A stretch of DNA of 64,000 nucleotides from an uncultured Flavobacteriaceae bacterium (GTDB lineage: Bacteria; Bacteroidota; Bacteroidia; Flavobacteriales; Flavobacteriaceae): the NCBI GenBank assembly GCA_947488345.1, contig CANKZQ010000002.1:62001-126000 (forward strand), read 5' to 3'. The notes beneath the pieces are model-generated. The model did no database searches. It saw nothing but the letters and a program-made list of their open reading frames with translations, and was not told the origin of the DNA. Below, in pieces: positions 18,350 to 27,919 of this stretch. How positions within the stretch are numbered: the stretch's first letter is position 1; every line of letters starts with the position of its first letter. Made by a program: the position numbers and the translations under genes.

Positions 18350-19231
18350 TCAAGTACCTTTTCCAACATTTTTAAAACGTTTATGCGTCCAGAAGTAATA
18401 TTCGGGCGCATTTTTTATTTGCTTTTCTACTTCCCTTAAATACAAGTCAGTCAACTCATAATCCTTAAATTCGTTTGGATTTTCTGTTAATAGTTGAAAA
18501 GTAGATACATAATATCCTCTTTTGATCTTTCTGGTATTAAAATAGACCACTGCTAAGTCATGTTTCTTTGCTAATAACTCAACACCCGTATGAATAGGAA
18601 CTTCTTTAACTCCTAGAAAATCTGCCCAATAATGAATCTTTCCTTTTTTTGGAGACTGATCTCCGAGGAATCCGTATAATGATAAAACATCTTGAGCTTT
18701 GTTTTTTGCCATTAATGCGAAGGTCTCTTTGGTAGGTACTAACGTTGTATTGTATTTACCCCTCGTTTCTCTAACCTTTTTGTCGAAATATGGATTTTTA
18801 ACTTTTTTATAAATGGCATAACCGTTAAACTTTATTTTTAAGTTTAGGTTAAAAATCCATTCCCAATTGGCATAATGCGCTCCATAAAGGATGCCACTTT
18901 TACCTTTTTCTTCTAAGGCATGTAACACTTCAATATTTGTAAAAGAATATCGCTTTGATATCTGCTTTTCTGATATCGTAAAAGATTTGATCATTTCAAT
19001 AAAAATATCAACGAAGTGCTTATAAAAGGTCTTTGTGATTTTTTTTATCTCTACATCTGACTTTTCGGGAAATACCAATCTAAGATTCCCAACAACAATT
19101 TTTTTACGATAACCTATAATATAATAGAGTAAATAATAGAAGAGATCTGATATGAAATAAAGAACTCTAAATGGTAGTATCGAAATGAACCAAATTAAAG
19201 GATATATCAATATAAATATTACAAATTGCAC
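18350..19231 (-). CDS. Lysophospholipid/lipid A acyltransferase family protein
   Basis: The 293-residue protein starts at a GTG (complement of 19229-19231). It has an N-terminal membrane helix and the acyltransferase catalytic motif HYANWE in GILYGAHYANWEW, with a later GFLGDQSPKKGK block and WTHKRFKN at the end. These match the LpxL/HtrB family, which transfers acyl chains to the lipid A precursor on the inner face of the inner membrane. In Bacteroidota such proteins make the late acylations of lipid A or act on aminolipids. It converges with the PepSY-like gene, stop to stop, one base apart. Confidence 0.88.
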   Translation of the reverse strand: MQFVIFILIYPLIWFISILPFRVLYFISDLFYYLLYYIIGYRKKIVVGNLRLVFPEKSDVEIKKITKTFYKHFVDIFIEMIKSFTISEKQISKRYSFTNIEVLHALEEKGKSGILYGAHYANWEWIFNLNLKIKFNGYAIYKKVKNPYFDKKVRETRGKYNTTLVPTKETFALMAKNKAQDVLSLYGFLGDQSPKKGKIHYWADFLGVKEVPIHTGVELLAKKHDLAVVYFNTRKIKRGYYVSTFQLLTENPNEFKDYELTDLYLREVEKQIKNAPEYYFWTHKRFKNVGKGT

Positions 19232-19291
19232 GCGATAAATATTTTGACAAATATCGGATATAATTTTATCTTTGAGTAAATTATTTTCTGA

Positions 19292-19918
19292 ATGAATTCC
19301 ATTGTTTTTTTATTAATTGGTGTTAATGCATTAGTGTCACTAAAGGGCTTTTCTGATCGTTTGTTTTTGGAGCGTTATAAATTTCAAGTTGGGCCAATTT
19401 TACAAGGCGATCAAATACGCATGTTGACTTCTGGCTTTTTGCATGTAGATCAAAAGCATCTTATTTTCAATATGATTACGCTTTATTTGTTTGCGGATGC
19501 TGTAATTCAGAATGTAGGATCTTTAAAATTTATATTGATTTATTTTGGAAGTCTATTTGCAGGAGGACTTCTAGGATTGGTCTTTCATAAAAAGGAACCT
19601 TATTATAGTGCTGTTGGAGCCTCTGGAGCGGTAATGGGTATTATTTATTCGGGGATTATATTAAGTCCGTCTATGCGGATTTATGGCCTGCCAGCCGTTG
19701 TTTTCGGTGTTGGTTATTTGTTATACTCAATGTATGGAATGCGAAAGCAATTGGGTAATGTTGGGCACAGCGCTCATTTAGGTGGAGCAATAGGAGGGTT
19801 TGTATTGACTTTGGCTTTGTATCCTCAAGTCTTTCAAACAAACCAAAAGATAATTTTAATCTTGGCCTTACCAATACTGTTGATGTTTGTTTTTAAGAAC
19901 AAGTTAGAGCAAAGATAA
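19292..19918 (+). CDS. Rhomboid family intramembrane serine protease
   Basis: The 208-residue protein has six predicted helices. The rhomboid features are HVDQKHLIFNMITLYLF (oxyanion-hole histidine and asparagine region), the nucleophile Ser111 in GASGAVMG, and the catalytic His162 in GHSAHLGGAIGG. It should cleave membrane protein substrates within the bilayer. It is a short form without extra domains. A second rhomboid, cut by the window edge, lies at 63531-64000; it shares the GxAHLGG motif but has a long cytoplasmic tail. Confidence 0.92.
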   Translation: MNSIVFLLIGVNALVSLKGFSDRLFLERYKFQVGPILQGDQIRMLTSGFLHVDQKHLIFNMITLYLFADAVIQNVGSLKFILIYFGSLFAGGLLGLVFHKKEPYYSAVGASGAVMGIIYSGIILSPSMRIYGLPAVVFGVGYLLYSMYGMRKQLGNVGHSAHLGGAIGGFVLTLALYPQVFQTNQKIILILALPILLMFVFKNKLEQR

Positions 19919-19969
19919 ATATTGAATATTTTAATTATTCATAGTATGTGCTTCTTTTTCTAACACAAT

Positions 19970-22261
19970 TTATTCAAGATTTTTTACAACAAATTTAAAT
20001 CTTTTCGAACCTATCAGGCCTCGATCGCCAACACCTTGGATATTCCCAATAAAAATGGTATTCAAATCAGAACAGAAAAACTCTATTGAGGCATCACCAT
20101 TTTTATTGGTTATAACGTCGGGTTTCCAAACCAGTGTGTTGCGTGTATCTGGAAAAGGATCTTTACGTGCAGTATCCTCCTCATGTTTAGGTTGGTAAAA
20201 TTCTTTTTTTCCATAATACCCTTTAATCATTACAAGGTTAAATTTTTCCAACAATTCAGATTCTGAATATTTTCTTTTGGCATAAACAATATTAACTAAA
20301 AAACCCTTTTGCCTTTCTTTCAAAACTTCACCAACTACAGGTGGACGTCCGGTAATATGATTTGAACAATTTAAAATATTATAATCACAAACATAATCTG
20401 AGTAACTGCCTCTACCGGCAATAAGATCATTAAGTGTACTCAAGTATTTATCTCGAAAGGTTTTTTTGACTTTGCCTTTAACGTTAACCTCATTGAGTTG
20501 ATTTACGCTTGGCTTAAGATTAAAAGCTTTTGTCTTTTTTGATGAGGGTAAAGAATTTTCGAAGATAGGGTAGTGCTTTTTTGTTGTCATTCTCCATTTA
20601 TTAATGTTATTGAAGCGATAATCACCTATACTTAATTTGAATTCTCTTTCTGGGTCGTTGAGGCCTTTAACGTATAGATAAGAATGATCAGCAATTCTTA
20701 AATGTCTTGGGGTTATATTGAATCTTCCTAATGAATCAGTAAGAACTAATTCTTTCTCACCTTCTTTATTCCCTGAAAAGGCCATAACGGCATGTGCCTT
20801 TGGTATAATTGCATGCTTTTTACGTCTTCTTTTGGATACGATTCTTCCGCCAATATTGTCATTTATAAACAGTTGTTTTTTTGAAATTAGCTGAGTATCT
20901 AAATTCGTTTCCGCCCAAAGATAGCGTCTCCATCCTTGAGTACTCAATAGTAGATCTAATGCTTTTTTTCTATCTTGATTGACGGAGTCAAAATAATACG
21001 TTGGATTGTATAGTTTTCCTTTTAATTTTGACGATAATAGATAATGACTTTCTATTGTTTTAGAGCCATGATTATTCGTGTATATCTTATCACTGATACT
21101 AAGCCCTAGATGGCCTACAACGGGCTTATTATATTGATCAGTGGTTTTAATCTTTAAAATTGCCTTCTCTCTAGTTGCGTATACGGATTTGTCGAGAGTG
21201 GCTGTAATATGTAATTTTTGATCTTGATTCACAAATACCAAACGCTCCGCTAAGGGTTTGATATTTTTGTCAAAAAGTGTTATTTCTGCAATACCTCTAG
21301 GTAGATCGTCTAATGGAATCTTTATGATAATTTCATTAGCCAACTTGGCGTGCACAATCAAAAAAACAGTACCATTCATCTGTATTCTGAGGTATATTTT
21401 CTCTTGTGAACTACTACTTTTTGACACTTTAAATTCTAATTCTTTATTGGTATTCGAAAGCAGCTGTAATGTTTGTCCAGAAGGTTTTATATCTGGCATA
21501 TTTAATCTAGTTTGACTCAAAGGTTCTGATAATTTAATCACATACTTCTTCGTTATATCTGGGGTAAACATGAAACGTCCCATCCCAGCGTGTTCACTTT
21601 TAAAGTCAAGTATTGGGAGATCATTTTCAAAAATTGTTCCCAAAACTTTGACAGGAAAATCTTTAGAATCGGTAGCTTTAAATGCTACATAACTTGCAAT
21701 GCCAGAAATTAAATAACCTCCTTCAGGAAACAAGTCAAATTGAATGGAATCATTTCTTCTAATTTTACTGGATGTATTATTTGAGATGTTTTTTAAAATT
21801 TTAATTTTCCTCATTGCTTGAAAATCATTGGAAATACTATTCACTGCGTTAACACTATAAGCATGAATGGTGTAATTCCCTTGTTTTAAAGACTGATCTA
21901 AGTAGATGTGACCGTCTACAAATCCATTTACAATTTCATATTTCTCTTCCGAAACAGGTTGGTTTGTTATATCATTAATTAGTTGTACGTATAATATTTT
22001 GTCTTGTGATGAAGGTGATAGATATTTTGAATTTAGAATATATCCTTTAAACCAAAGATCTTCTTCAGTTTCGTAAATATCTTTACTAGTTTGCAGATAT
22101 ACCAGGTCGGTAGCTAGTTTATTCGATTTCGAATGAAACTGATCGACTAATTGTTTTTCAATAAGCTTGTCTTGAGAGTACAAGGTGTTTGACCAACACC
22201 AAGTGCACAAAAAAGAAGCTAGAAAAATAAATTTTTTCGACGAGAACCTACAATGAAACAT
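19970..22261 (-). CDS. Secreted macroglobulin/carboxypeptidase-regulatory-like protein
   Basis: The 763-residue protein has a signal peptide (FIFLASFLCTWCWSN, cleavage near residue 29). It resembles the large flavobacterial proteins that begin with an MG2-like region (TSKDIYETEEDLWFKGYILN) and hold a further macroglobulin-like strand block near 365-400 (LDKSVYATREKAILKI). The motif STQGWRRYLW lies near 435, and the end holds a closing strand domain (VWKPDVITNKNGDASIEF). Many relatives carry a TonB plug-like domain near residues 580-690; here that segment is present but divergent, with CDYNILNCSNH. Function is unknown; an envelope role in binding peptides or proteins is inferred. Confidence 0.65.
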   Translation of the reverse strand: MFHCRFSSKKFIFLASFLCTWCWSNTLYSQDKLIEKQLVDQFHSKSNKLATDLVYLQTSKDIYETEEDLWFKGYILNSKYLSPSSQDKILYVQLINDITNQPVSEEKYEIVNGFVDGHIYLDQSLKQGNYTIHAYSVNAVNSISNDFQAMRKIKILKNISNNTSSKIRRNDSIQFDLFPEGGYLISGIASYVAFKATDSKDFPVKVLGTIFENDLPILDFKSEHAGMGRFMFTPDITKKYVIKLSEPLSQTRLNMPDIKPSGQTLQLLSNTNKELEFKVSKSSSSQEKIYLRIQMNGTVFLIVHAKLANEIIIKIPLDDLPRGIAEITLFDKNIKPLAERLVFVNQDQKLHITATLDKSVYATREKAILKIKTTDQYNKPVVGHLGLSISDKIYTNNHGSKTIESHYLLSSKLKGKLYNPTYYFDSVNQDRKKALDLLLSTQGWRRYLWAETNLDTQLISKKQLFINDNIGGRIVSKRRRKKHAIIPKAHAVMAFSGNKEGEKELVLTDSLGRFNITPRHLRIADHSYLYVKGLNDPEREFKLSIGDYRFNNINKWRMTTKKHYPIFENSLPSSKKTKAFNLKPSVNQLNEVNVKGKVKKTFRDKYLSTLNDLIAGRGSYSDYVCDYNILNCSNHITGRPPVVGEVLKERQKGFLVNIVYAKRKYSESELLEKFNLVMIKGYYGKKEFYQPKHEEDTARKDPFPDTRNTLVWKPDVITNKNGDASIEFFCSDLNTIFIGNIQGVGDRGLIGSKRFKFVVKNLE

Positions 22262-22317
22262 GTTTTACTAATGTTTTATTTACACAAGTGATTCGTAAAT
22301 TAATCAATTATAGTCAA

Positions 22318-22348
22318 ATAAAAAAGGCTCGCATTTCGCGAGCCTTTT
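22318..22348 (-). terminator. Rho-independent terminator
   Basis: The 11-bp stem AAAAGGCTCGC/GCGAGCCTTTT (22322-22332 with 22338-22348) has a 5-nt loop, and on the minus strand it runs into a T-tract. It lies 27 bp after the stop of the basic secreted protein gene. Confidence 0.9.
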
Positions 22349-22374
22349 CAATTTCAATTTGCATACCAATTTTA

Positions 22375-23628
22375 TTATTGTCTTCTTCTAGAAGTTGATT
22401 TTCTAGCAGTAGATTTTCTCTTTGGAGCTGCACTTCTTTTTTGTACTGACCTTGAAGTGCTTCTCGCTTTTTGAGGTTGTCTTTGAGATGTCGTTCTTCG
22501 CTGTACTGTACTTCTTTGCGGTGCTTTTCTCGTTTGTGTTCTCGATCGCTGACTAGCACTTGACTGTCTGTTTACACTTCTCCCTCTATTAGAAGCCGAC
22601 GAGCGTCTTTGTGTTGTATTGTTTTGTGCAACTCTTCTTTGAGTGTTACTTCTTTGCACCGAACGCTCTTTACTTATGCCTCTTCTCTGAGAACTAACCG
22701 AATTGTTGTTCGAAGTTCCTCTACGAACACCTATTTTGTTTCCTTGCGTTCGCTGAAGAGTTCTTCGTTGTTGCGCACTTCTTTGAACTCCTCTGTTATT
22801 ACCATTTTCTCTTTGAACAGTTCGACGTTGTTGTGTACTTCGTTGTACACCTCTTTGTTGTCCTGATCTTCTTGCGACGTTACGACTAGTTGAAGCTGAT
22901 CTATTTGCTCTATTAACCGTTGAACGTCTGTCATAAGCTCTTCTGTTAGTGCTGGCCGTTGTTCTTACACGTGCATCGATGTTTCTATATACTCTGTTCG
23001 CTCTATTATTTCTTGTATAACGTCTGTTATAGTTTCTGCGATAGTCTCTAAAATTATATCTTACAGGTGTGTAAAAACGTCTATACGGTCTATAACTTAC
23101 AATACATCTGTTAAAAATAGGTCGAACGAAATAGTTGTGATATGGATGAAACACATAGTTTCGGTTATATACATTCACATATCCTGTATAATGTGAGTAG
23201 TTTCCATAACGATTATAGTGTACGTATAACCCTCCAACACGTGACAAACGTTGTCTATTATATCGAATACGTATGTTATCAACTCTACTGATACGACCAT
23301 AATGATCATAATCAATGGCTACATCTTCAATTTGAACAATAGCACCATAATCATCATATTGCACATATGCATCATAATCGTAACCGCCATTATAGCTAAT
23401 ACTCACCCCACCAAGATCCACATTAGCATGCACTCCGTTTCTAGGATTGATATAGAAATCAAATTCGCCATTTTCAAATATAGAAAAGGTAATGCCTCTA
23501 TGATTAAATGTAAATGTTTCTTGATTATTGTAAGAATAATTTACTGATGCGCTGTTTGTATTTGCAAACGCAAGGGGAGAAAGGCTCGTCGAAATGATTG
23601 CTACTAATACTATTGCTAATTTCTTCAT
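22375..23628 (-). CDS. Secreted protein with Tyr/Asn-rich N-half and very basic low-complexity C-half
   Basis: The 417-residue protein has a signal peptide ending SPLAFANTNS. Residues 25-130 look like a folded beta domain rich in Asp, Gly and Tyr (for example YDYDAYVQYDDYGAIVQIEDVAIDYD). Residues 130-210 are rich in Tyr, Asn and Arg. From about 225 to the end the chain is almost wholly Arg, Ser, Gln, Asn and Thr with degenerate repeats of the form QRRxxQR and NRGVQR. No family was recognised. The high positive charge of an exported protein suggests binding to polyanions such as LPS, exopolysaccharide or DNA, which is inference. It ends in a strong terminator. Confidence 0.75.
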   Translation of the reverse strand: MKKLAIVLVAIISTSLSPLAFANTNSASVNYSYNNQETFTFNHRGITFSIFENGEFDFYINPRNGVHANVDLGGVSISYNGGYDYDAYVQYDDYGAIVQIEDVAIDYDHYGRISRVDNIRIRYNRQRLSRVGGLYVHYNRYGNYSHYTGYVNVYNRNYVFHPYHNYFVRPIFNRCIVSYRPYRRFYTPVRYNFRDYRRNYNRRYTRNNRANRVYRNIDARVRTTASTNRRAYDRRSTVNRANRSASTSRNVARRSGQQRGVQRSTQQRRTVQRENGNNRGVQRSAQQRRTLQRTQGNKIGVRRGTSNNNSVSSQRRGISKERSVQRSNTQRRVAQNNTTQRRSSASNRGRSVNRQSSASQRSRTQTRKAPQRSTVQRRTTSQRQPQKARSTSRSVQKRSAAPKRKSTARKSTSRRRQ

Positions 23629-23788
23629 GGCGTGTATATTTTATTTTTTAAATCGGTTCTTATGAATCACGATCACATCATCTAAAACAAACAGCGTGCC
23701 AAAAATTTTTAAACGTCAAAAAAGTTACCCAAAAACAGACCAATAGAATACGAAAGAAAAGCGATTCCCTTAGTTGTTGCATCGAATG

Positions 23789-23814
23789 TTGATTGCAATA
23801 AAAAAATACATTTG
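23789..23814 (+). promoter_or_regulatory. Candidate promoter for priA
   Basis: TACATTTG at 23807-23814 is a match to the -7 consensus, with TTG at 23789-23791 as a weak -33 partner (15-bp spacer). The first TTG of the longest priA frame (23812) lies inside this box, so that codon cannot be the start if the promoter is used. Confidence 0.5.
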
Positions 23815-23871
23815 TATCGGCGTTTGTATTTGATTTCATTTCAATATTTTTACAGTCCAATTTTTCACACA

Positions 23872-26316
23872 CTGTATTTTATAAACGTCATATTACCAAT
23901 TCCGCTTCAGCGACTATTTACCTATAAAATAACGCAGGCAGAAGCTTCTTTTTTGCAACCTGGAATGCGCGTTGCTGTGCCTTTTGGGAAGTCAAAAATC
24001 TATACCGCCTTGGTTTCAGAATTGCATCAAACAGCTCCAGAGGCTTATGAAGCAAAAGAGATTCATCAAATTTTAGATGAAGTTCCCTTAGTAACGGTCA
24101 AACAATTACAACATTGGTCATGGATAGCAAACTATTATATGTGCTCTTTAGGTGAAGTAATGCGTTCGGCTTTGCCATCTGCATTTCTGTTAGAGAGTGA
24201 GACCTTGGTTTTGCGCAATGAACAATTTTTAGATGAGCATGACTTGTCTGATGATGAGTTTTTAATTTTGGAAGCTTTGCAATACCAATCCTCATTGAAA
24301 ATTGATAAAATCAGCGCTATTTTGGATAAAAAGCGTGTGCTTCCTATACTGCAACAACTATTGGAGAAAGGTGCAATTCAGTTACAAGAAGAATTATATG
24401 AAAGATATACGCCCAAATTAGTTAAATATGTTCGTTTAGCGGAAGCATATACACAAGAAGAGGAGTTGAATAATTTATTAAGTTCCTTGTCTCGAGCAAA
24501 AAAACAACGAGCTTTAGTGCTGTCTTATTTTTCTTTAGAGGCATCGACTAAAAAACCTATCAAGGCAAAGCAATTAAAAGAACAGAGTGGTATTTCGGAG
24601 GCTGTATTGAAAGCCTTAGTTGAGAAAGGAGTTTTTGAGATTTATTATATTCAAGTTGATCGCGTTAATTTTGAAGGTGAAAATAGAAAAACGTTTAAAC
24701 TAAATGAATATCAGGATATTACATATAAAAAAATAAATGATTCATTTAAGGATAAAGATGTCACATTATTACATGGTATAACCTCAAGTGGTAAAACAGA
24801 AATTTATGCGAAACTTATCGAAAAGGTATTAACTAGTGGGAAACAAGTGCTTTATTTGTTGCCCGAAATTGCATTGACCACGCAACTTATTAGTCGTTTG
24901 CAAATGTACTTTGGAGATCAAATTTCGGTATTTCATTCTAAGTATTCTTTAAATGAACGTGTAGAAGTATGGCAGAATGTATTGCATAGAAATAAAAAGG
25001 CTCAATTAATATTGGGAGCCCGTTCTTCAGTCTTTTTGCCCTTCGATGATCTTGACTTGATTATTGTTGATGAAGAACATGAGGTTTCGTACAAACAATT
25101 TGATCCAGCACCACGATATCATGCGCGAGATGCTGCTATTGTGCTCGCAAATATTCATAATGCGAAGGTGCTTCTGGGAAGCGCAACGCCGTCACTAGAG
25201 AGCTATTATAATGTAAAAGAGGGTAAATACGGTTTTGTTGAATTGAAAAGACGTTATGGAAATGTGCAATTACCCGAGATAGAGCTGGTAGATATTAAGG
25301 AAGGGTATCGTAAAAAGCGTATGGATGGTCATTTTTCAGAACGACTACTACTACTAATTCAAGAGGCGCTTAAAGAGAAAGAACAAGTGATTTTATTTCA
25401 GAACCGTCGTGGTTTTTCGCCAATTGTTGAATGTACCTCTTGTGGAGTGGCACCGCAATGTCCAAATTGTGATGTGAGCTTAACTTTTCACAAGTTTAGG
25501 AGTGAGCTGCGTTGTCATTATTGTGGTTATAATAGGGCGATGCCCCAAACCTGCGCTGCTTGCGGAAATCCAACACTTGACACGAAAGGATTTGGTACCG
25601 AACAAATAGAATTAGAGCTTAAAGAGTTGTTTCCAGAACATGCCATCGGTAGAATGGATTTGGATACAACCCGAGGTAAATATGGGTATGAAAAAATTAT
25701 TGGTGCCTTTCAAGCACAGGAAATCGATATTTTGGTAGGGACACAGATGTTGTCTAAAGGGTTAGATTTTGCTAACGTAACCCTCGTTGGAGTTCTGAAT
25801 GCTGACAATATGTTGAATTTTCCTGATTTCAGGGCACATGAAAGGAGTTTTCATATGCTTACTCAAGTGTCTGGTAGGGCAGGACGAGATAAGAAGCGAG
25901 GAAAAGTAGTGATTCAAACCTTTAATCCATATCATCAGATACTACAACAAGTAACGACAAATGACTATGCAGCGATGTTTAAGGAGCAATTGGATGAGAG
26001 ATATCAATATAAATACCCTCCGTTTAATCGCCTCGTAAAAATTATCCTTAAGCATAAAGATTACATCAAGGTTGATGCAGCCAGTAAATGGTTGGCAGCA
26101 TCTTTGCAGAATTCTTTTGGAGATAATGTATTAGGACCGAGCAGTCCGGCTATTTCTAGAATTAGAAATCAACATATTAAAACAATTTTGATCAAGTTAC
26201 CCAAAAAGCAATCCTTGCAACAGTCGAAAGTCATCATTCAGAAAATTAAAAATAGCTTTCAATCTATTGCTGATTTTAGATCCGTTCGTTTCAATATAGA
26301 TGTAGATTGTTACTAA
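23872..26316 (+). CDS. priA: Primosomal protein N' (PriA helicase)
   Basis: The 814-residue call begins at a CTG (23872), where the family N-terminus starts (YFINVILPIPLQRLFTY); the frame stays open upstream to a TTG at 23812 but without family similarity. Helicase motifs are present: Walker A in HGITSSGKTE, DEEH in IIVDEEHEVSYKQ, and GSATPSLESYY. The eight zinc-binding cysteines follow (CTSCGVAPQCPNCD, then CHYCGY and CAACG), and QVSGRAGR comes later. PriA restarts replication at collapsed forks by unwinding the lagging strand and loading DnaB. Other possible starts are TTG at 23824 or 23830. Confidence 0.94.
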   Translation: MYFINVILPIPLQRLFTYKITQAEASFLQPGMRVAVPFGKSKIYTALVSELHQTAPEAYEAKEIHQILDEVPLVTVKQLQHWSWIANYYMCSLGEVMRSALPSAFLLESETLVLRNEQFLDEHDLSDDEFLILEALQYQSSLKIDKISAILDKKRVLPILQQLLEKGAIQLQEELYERYTPKLVKYVRLAEAYTQEEELNNLLSSLSRAKKQRALVLSYFSLEASTKKPIKAKQLKEQSGISEAVLKALVEKGVFEIYYIQVDRVNFEGENRKTFKLNEYQDITYKKINDSFKDKDVTLLHGITSSGKTEIYAKLIEKVLTSGKQVLYLLPEIALTTQLISRLQMYFGDQISVFHSKYSLNERVEVWQNVLHRNKKAQLILGARSSVFLPFDDLDLIIVDEEHEVSYKQFDPAPRYHARDAAIVLANIHNAKVLLGSATPSLESYYNVKEGKYGFVELKRRYGNVQLPEIELVDIKEGYRKKRMDGHFSERLLLLIQEALKEKEQVILFQNRRGFSPIVECTSCGVAPQCPNCDVSLTFHKFRSELRCHYCGYNRAMPQTCAACGNPTLDTKGFGTEQIELELKELFPEHAIGRMDLDTTRGKYGYEKIIGAFQAQEIDILVGTQMLSKGLDFANVTLVGVLNADNMLNFPDFRAHERSFHMLTQVSGRAGRDKKRGKVVIQTFNPYHQILQQVTTNDYAAMFKEQLDERYQYKYPPFNRLVKIILKHKDYIKVDAASKWLAASLQNSFGDNVLGPSSPAISRIRNQHIKTILIKLPKKQSLQQSKVIIQKIKNSFQSIADFRSVRFNIDVDCY

Positions 26317-26498
26317 TGTATCTATAGCATTCAGTGATCAAACAACTGAAGTCAAAGTGATGATCTTTTACAATATCTAGACTCATAGTACTCTTGTTTT
26401 GTTATTTTTTCAATAAAACTAAACTTCGCACAATAAATAGGCCATATGGTTGTTATTTAATTTCGTTAAACATTTTAAAACAGAAAAATTAAAGAACA

Positions 26499-27089
26499 AT
26501 GAAGAAAATTACGAGCCATTTAATGATGCTATTATTTGTTTCAATCGCCCTATTCAGTTGTAGTGATGATGATGAAGCGCAAAGAGAAACATTGACCGTG
26601 AAAGGTACTTTTGAAGGAACAGCATACGAGAAGGAGTTTACTGTCGATGCAGATGATGTTTTTACAGATAGTGAAGGTTTTACTTTTGAGTTAACCTGGG
26701 AAAGTCAAGAAAGCAACAGTTTTGATGTTGATTTTTTTGCTGACGCTCAAGCAACTGGTGGAGATTTCAATACTGGTTTTGATTTGAATTACACGAGAGG
26801 TGTGACAATGCCAGAAATCGTTACAGTGCGAAATACAGGTTCTGATACTTTTGGTAAGACCCACATCAATCTATACAGTAGTTTTGAAGATACTATTGAT
26901 TACACCCTAAGAATTAGAAGAATTTCAAATGATGAAGTAGTAAAAACTGTAAATGGAAGTGTACAGTCTACAACCGATGATGTTGATAATGCTTCTTTAA
27001 TAGGAAGTATTCATAATACAAGATCACATGGATTTAAAATCCTTGGCGATTTTGTTAAAGTTGGTAATAAGTTTTACTTCTCATATTAA
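26499..27089 (+). CDS. Lipoprotein of unknown function
   Basis: The 196-residue protein has a lipoprotein signal ending ALFSC (Cys21), followed by the acidic stretch SDDDEA, which in Bacteroidota often marks surface-exposed lipoproteins. The rest is predicted beta-rich and acidic, with an evenly spaced strand pattern (LTVKGTFEGTAYEKEFTVDADD, then TFELTWESQE). No family was recognised. It stands alone between priA and a beta-barrel gene, with its own terminator just downstream at 27112. Confidence 0.75.
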   Translation: MKKITSHLMMLLFVSIALFSCSDDDEAQRETLTVKGTFEGTAYEKEFTVDADDVFTDSEGFTFELTWESQESNSFDVDFFADAQATGGDFNTGFDLNYTRGVTMPEIVTVRNTGSDTFGKTHINLYSSFEDTIDYTLRIRRISNDEVVKTVNGSVQSTTDDVDNASLIGSIHNTRSHGFKILGDFVKVGNKFYFSY

Positions 27090-27111
27090 TTGGGAATATT
27101 TAAGAAATAAG

Positions 27112-27142
27112 AAAGGGAAGCCATGTGCTTCCCTTTTTTTTT
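27112..27142 (+). terminator. Rho-independent terminator
   Basis: The 10-bp stem AAAGGGAAGC/GCTTCCCTTT (27112-27121 with 27127-27136) has a 5-nt loop and runs into a T-tract to 27142. It ends the lipoprotein gene 23 bp upstream. Confidence 0.9.
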
Positions 27143-27271
27143 CGCACATTCAAAGCCCGTTTTGTCTAAGAACGAGTCGAGAGAAACATTATTTTATACT
27201 AAATCTAACGATGGTTCGTTCTTGTAAAAGTGTAAAACGATTCCCCTACAAGTTTTAAAAATTCAAAAAGT

Positions 27272-27919
27272 ATGGGAAAATTCTGCGTTTTTTTAAGGAA
27301 AGGAATCTTTTTCTTTTCGATTTTTTTTATAACCACTTCTTCGTACGGTCAGTTCTACCACGGTATTGAACTGGGTTCTGGCATTACCAATGCAGACTTT
27401 ATGCTGGATACCTCACGTGAGCCTTCAAGCGCATTTGGGTTTAGTTTAGGGTATGCTGCAGAAAGAGATCTTTCTGAAAGCGTATACATGAAAGTTGCGG
27501 TATTAGTAACCAAAAGAAGCTTTAATGCGAATAATATACGTGGCATAAATACCACTCAAGAAAAGTGGGGTGTCAATGTGATTGAAATTCCCCTTAACTT
27601 GGGATATTATTTGAATTTTAATAATCGTAATTTTCAATTTTTCGTTGAAGGTGGTCTCAACATTGATTACAATATGAGGGCATTTGTGAAAAACGACAAT
27701 GAAACCATTACATTAGATATTGGTGGGGAAGGAAGTGTAAATCGAATTTCTACAGGCGTAAATGTAGGCGCAGGCTTACTATTTTCCAAGCGAATAAAGG
27801 TGAGATTGCAATATTATAACGGCCTCACAAATATTTTGAATACCGATGATGATCAATGGAAGAATAAGGCTTTTGGTATTTCGTTAAATTACTTTTTAAA
27901 GAAAAGAGAACCGTATTAA
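27272..27919 (+). CDS. PorT-like outer-membrane beta-barrel protein
   Basis: The 215-residue protein has a signal peptide (residues 1-27, ending SSYGQF) and alternating beta strands with glycine-aromatic turns: GIELGSGITNADF, FGFSLGYAAERDL, IEIPLNLGYYLNF and KVRLQYYNGLTNIL. This is the pattern of small outer-membrane beta-barrels (OMP_b-brl_2 type). The function cannot be told from sequence. Its stop overlaps by 4 bp the stop of the convergent sterol desaturase gene. Confidence 0.8.
   Translation: MGKFCVFLRKGIFFFSIFFITTSSYGQFYHGIELGSGITNADFMLDTSREPSSAFGFSLGYAAERDLSESVYMKVAVLVTKRSFNANNIRGINTTQEKWGVNVIEIPLNLGYYLNFNNRNFQFFVEGGLNIDYNMRAFVKNDNETITLDIGGEGSVNRISTGVNVGAGLLFSKRIKVRLQYYNGLTNILNTDDDQWKNKAFGISLNYFLKKREPY

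Noticed and set aside
22314-22934. Short open frames in other phases inside the basic repeat gene
   Set aside because: They arise from the biased codons of the low-complexity region, lack starts with support and overlap the terminator.
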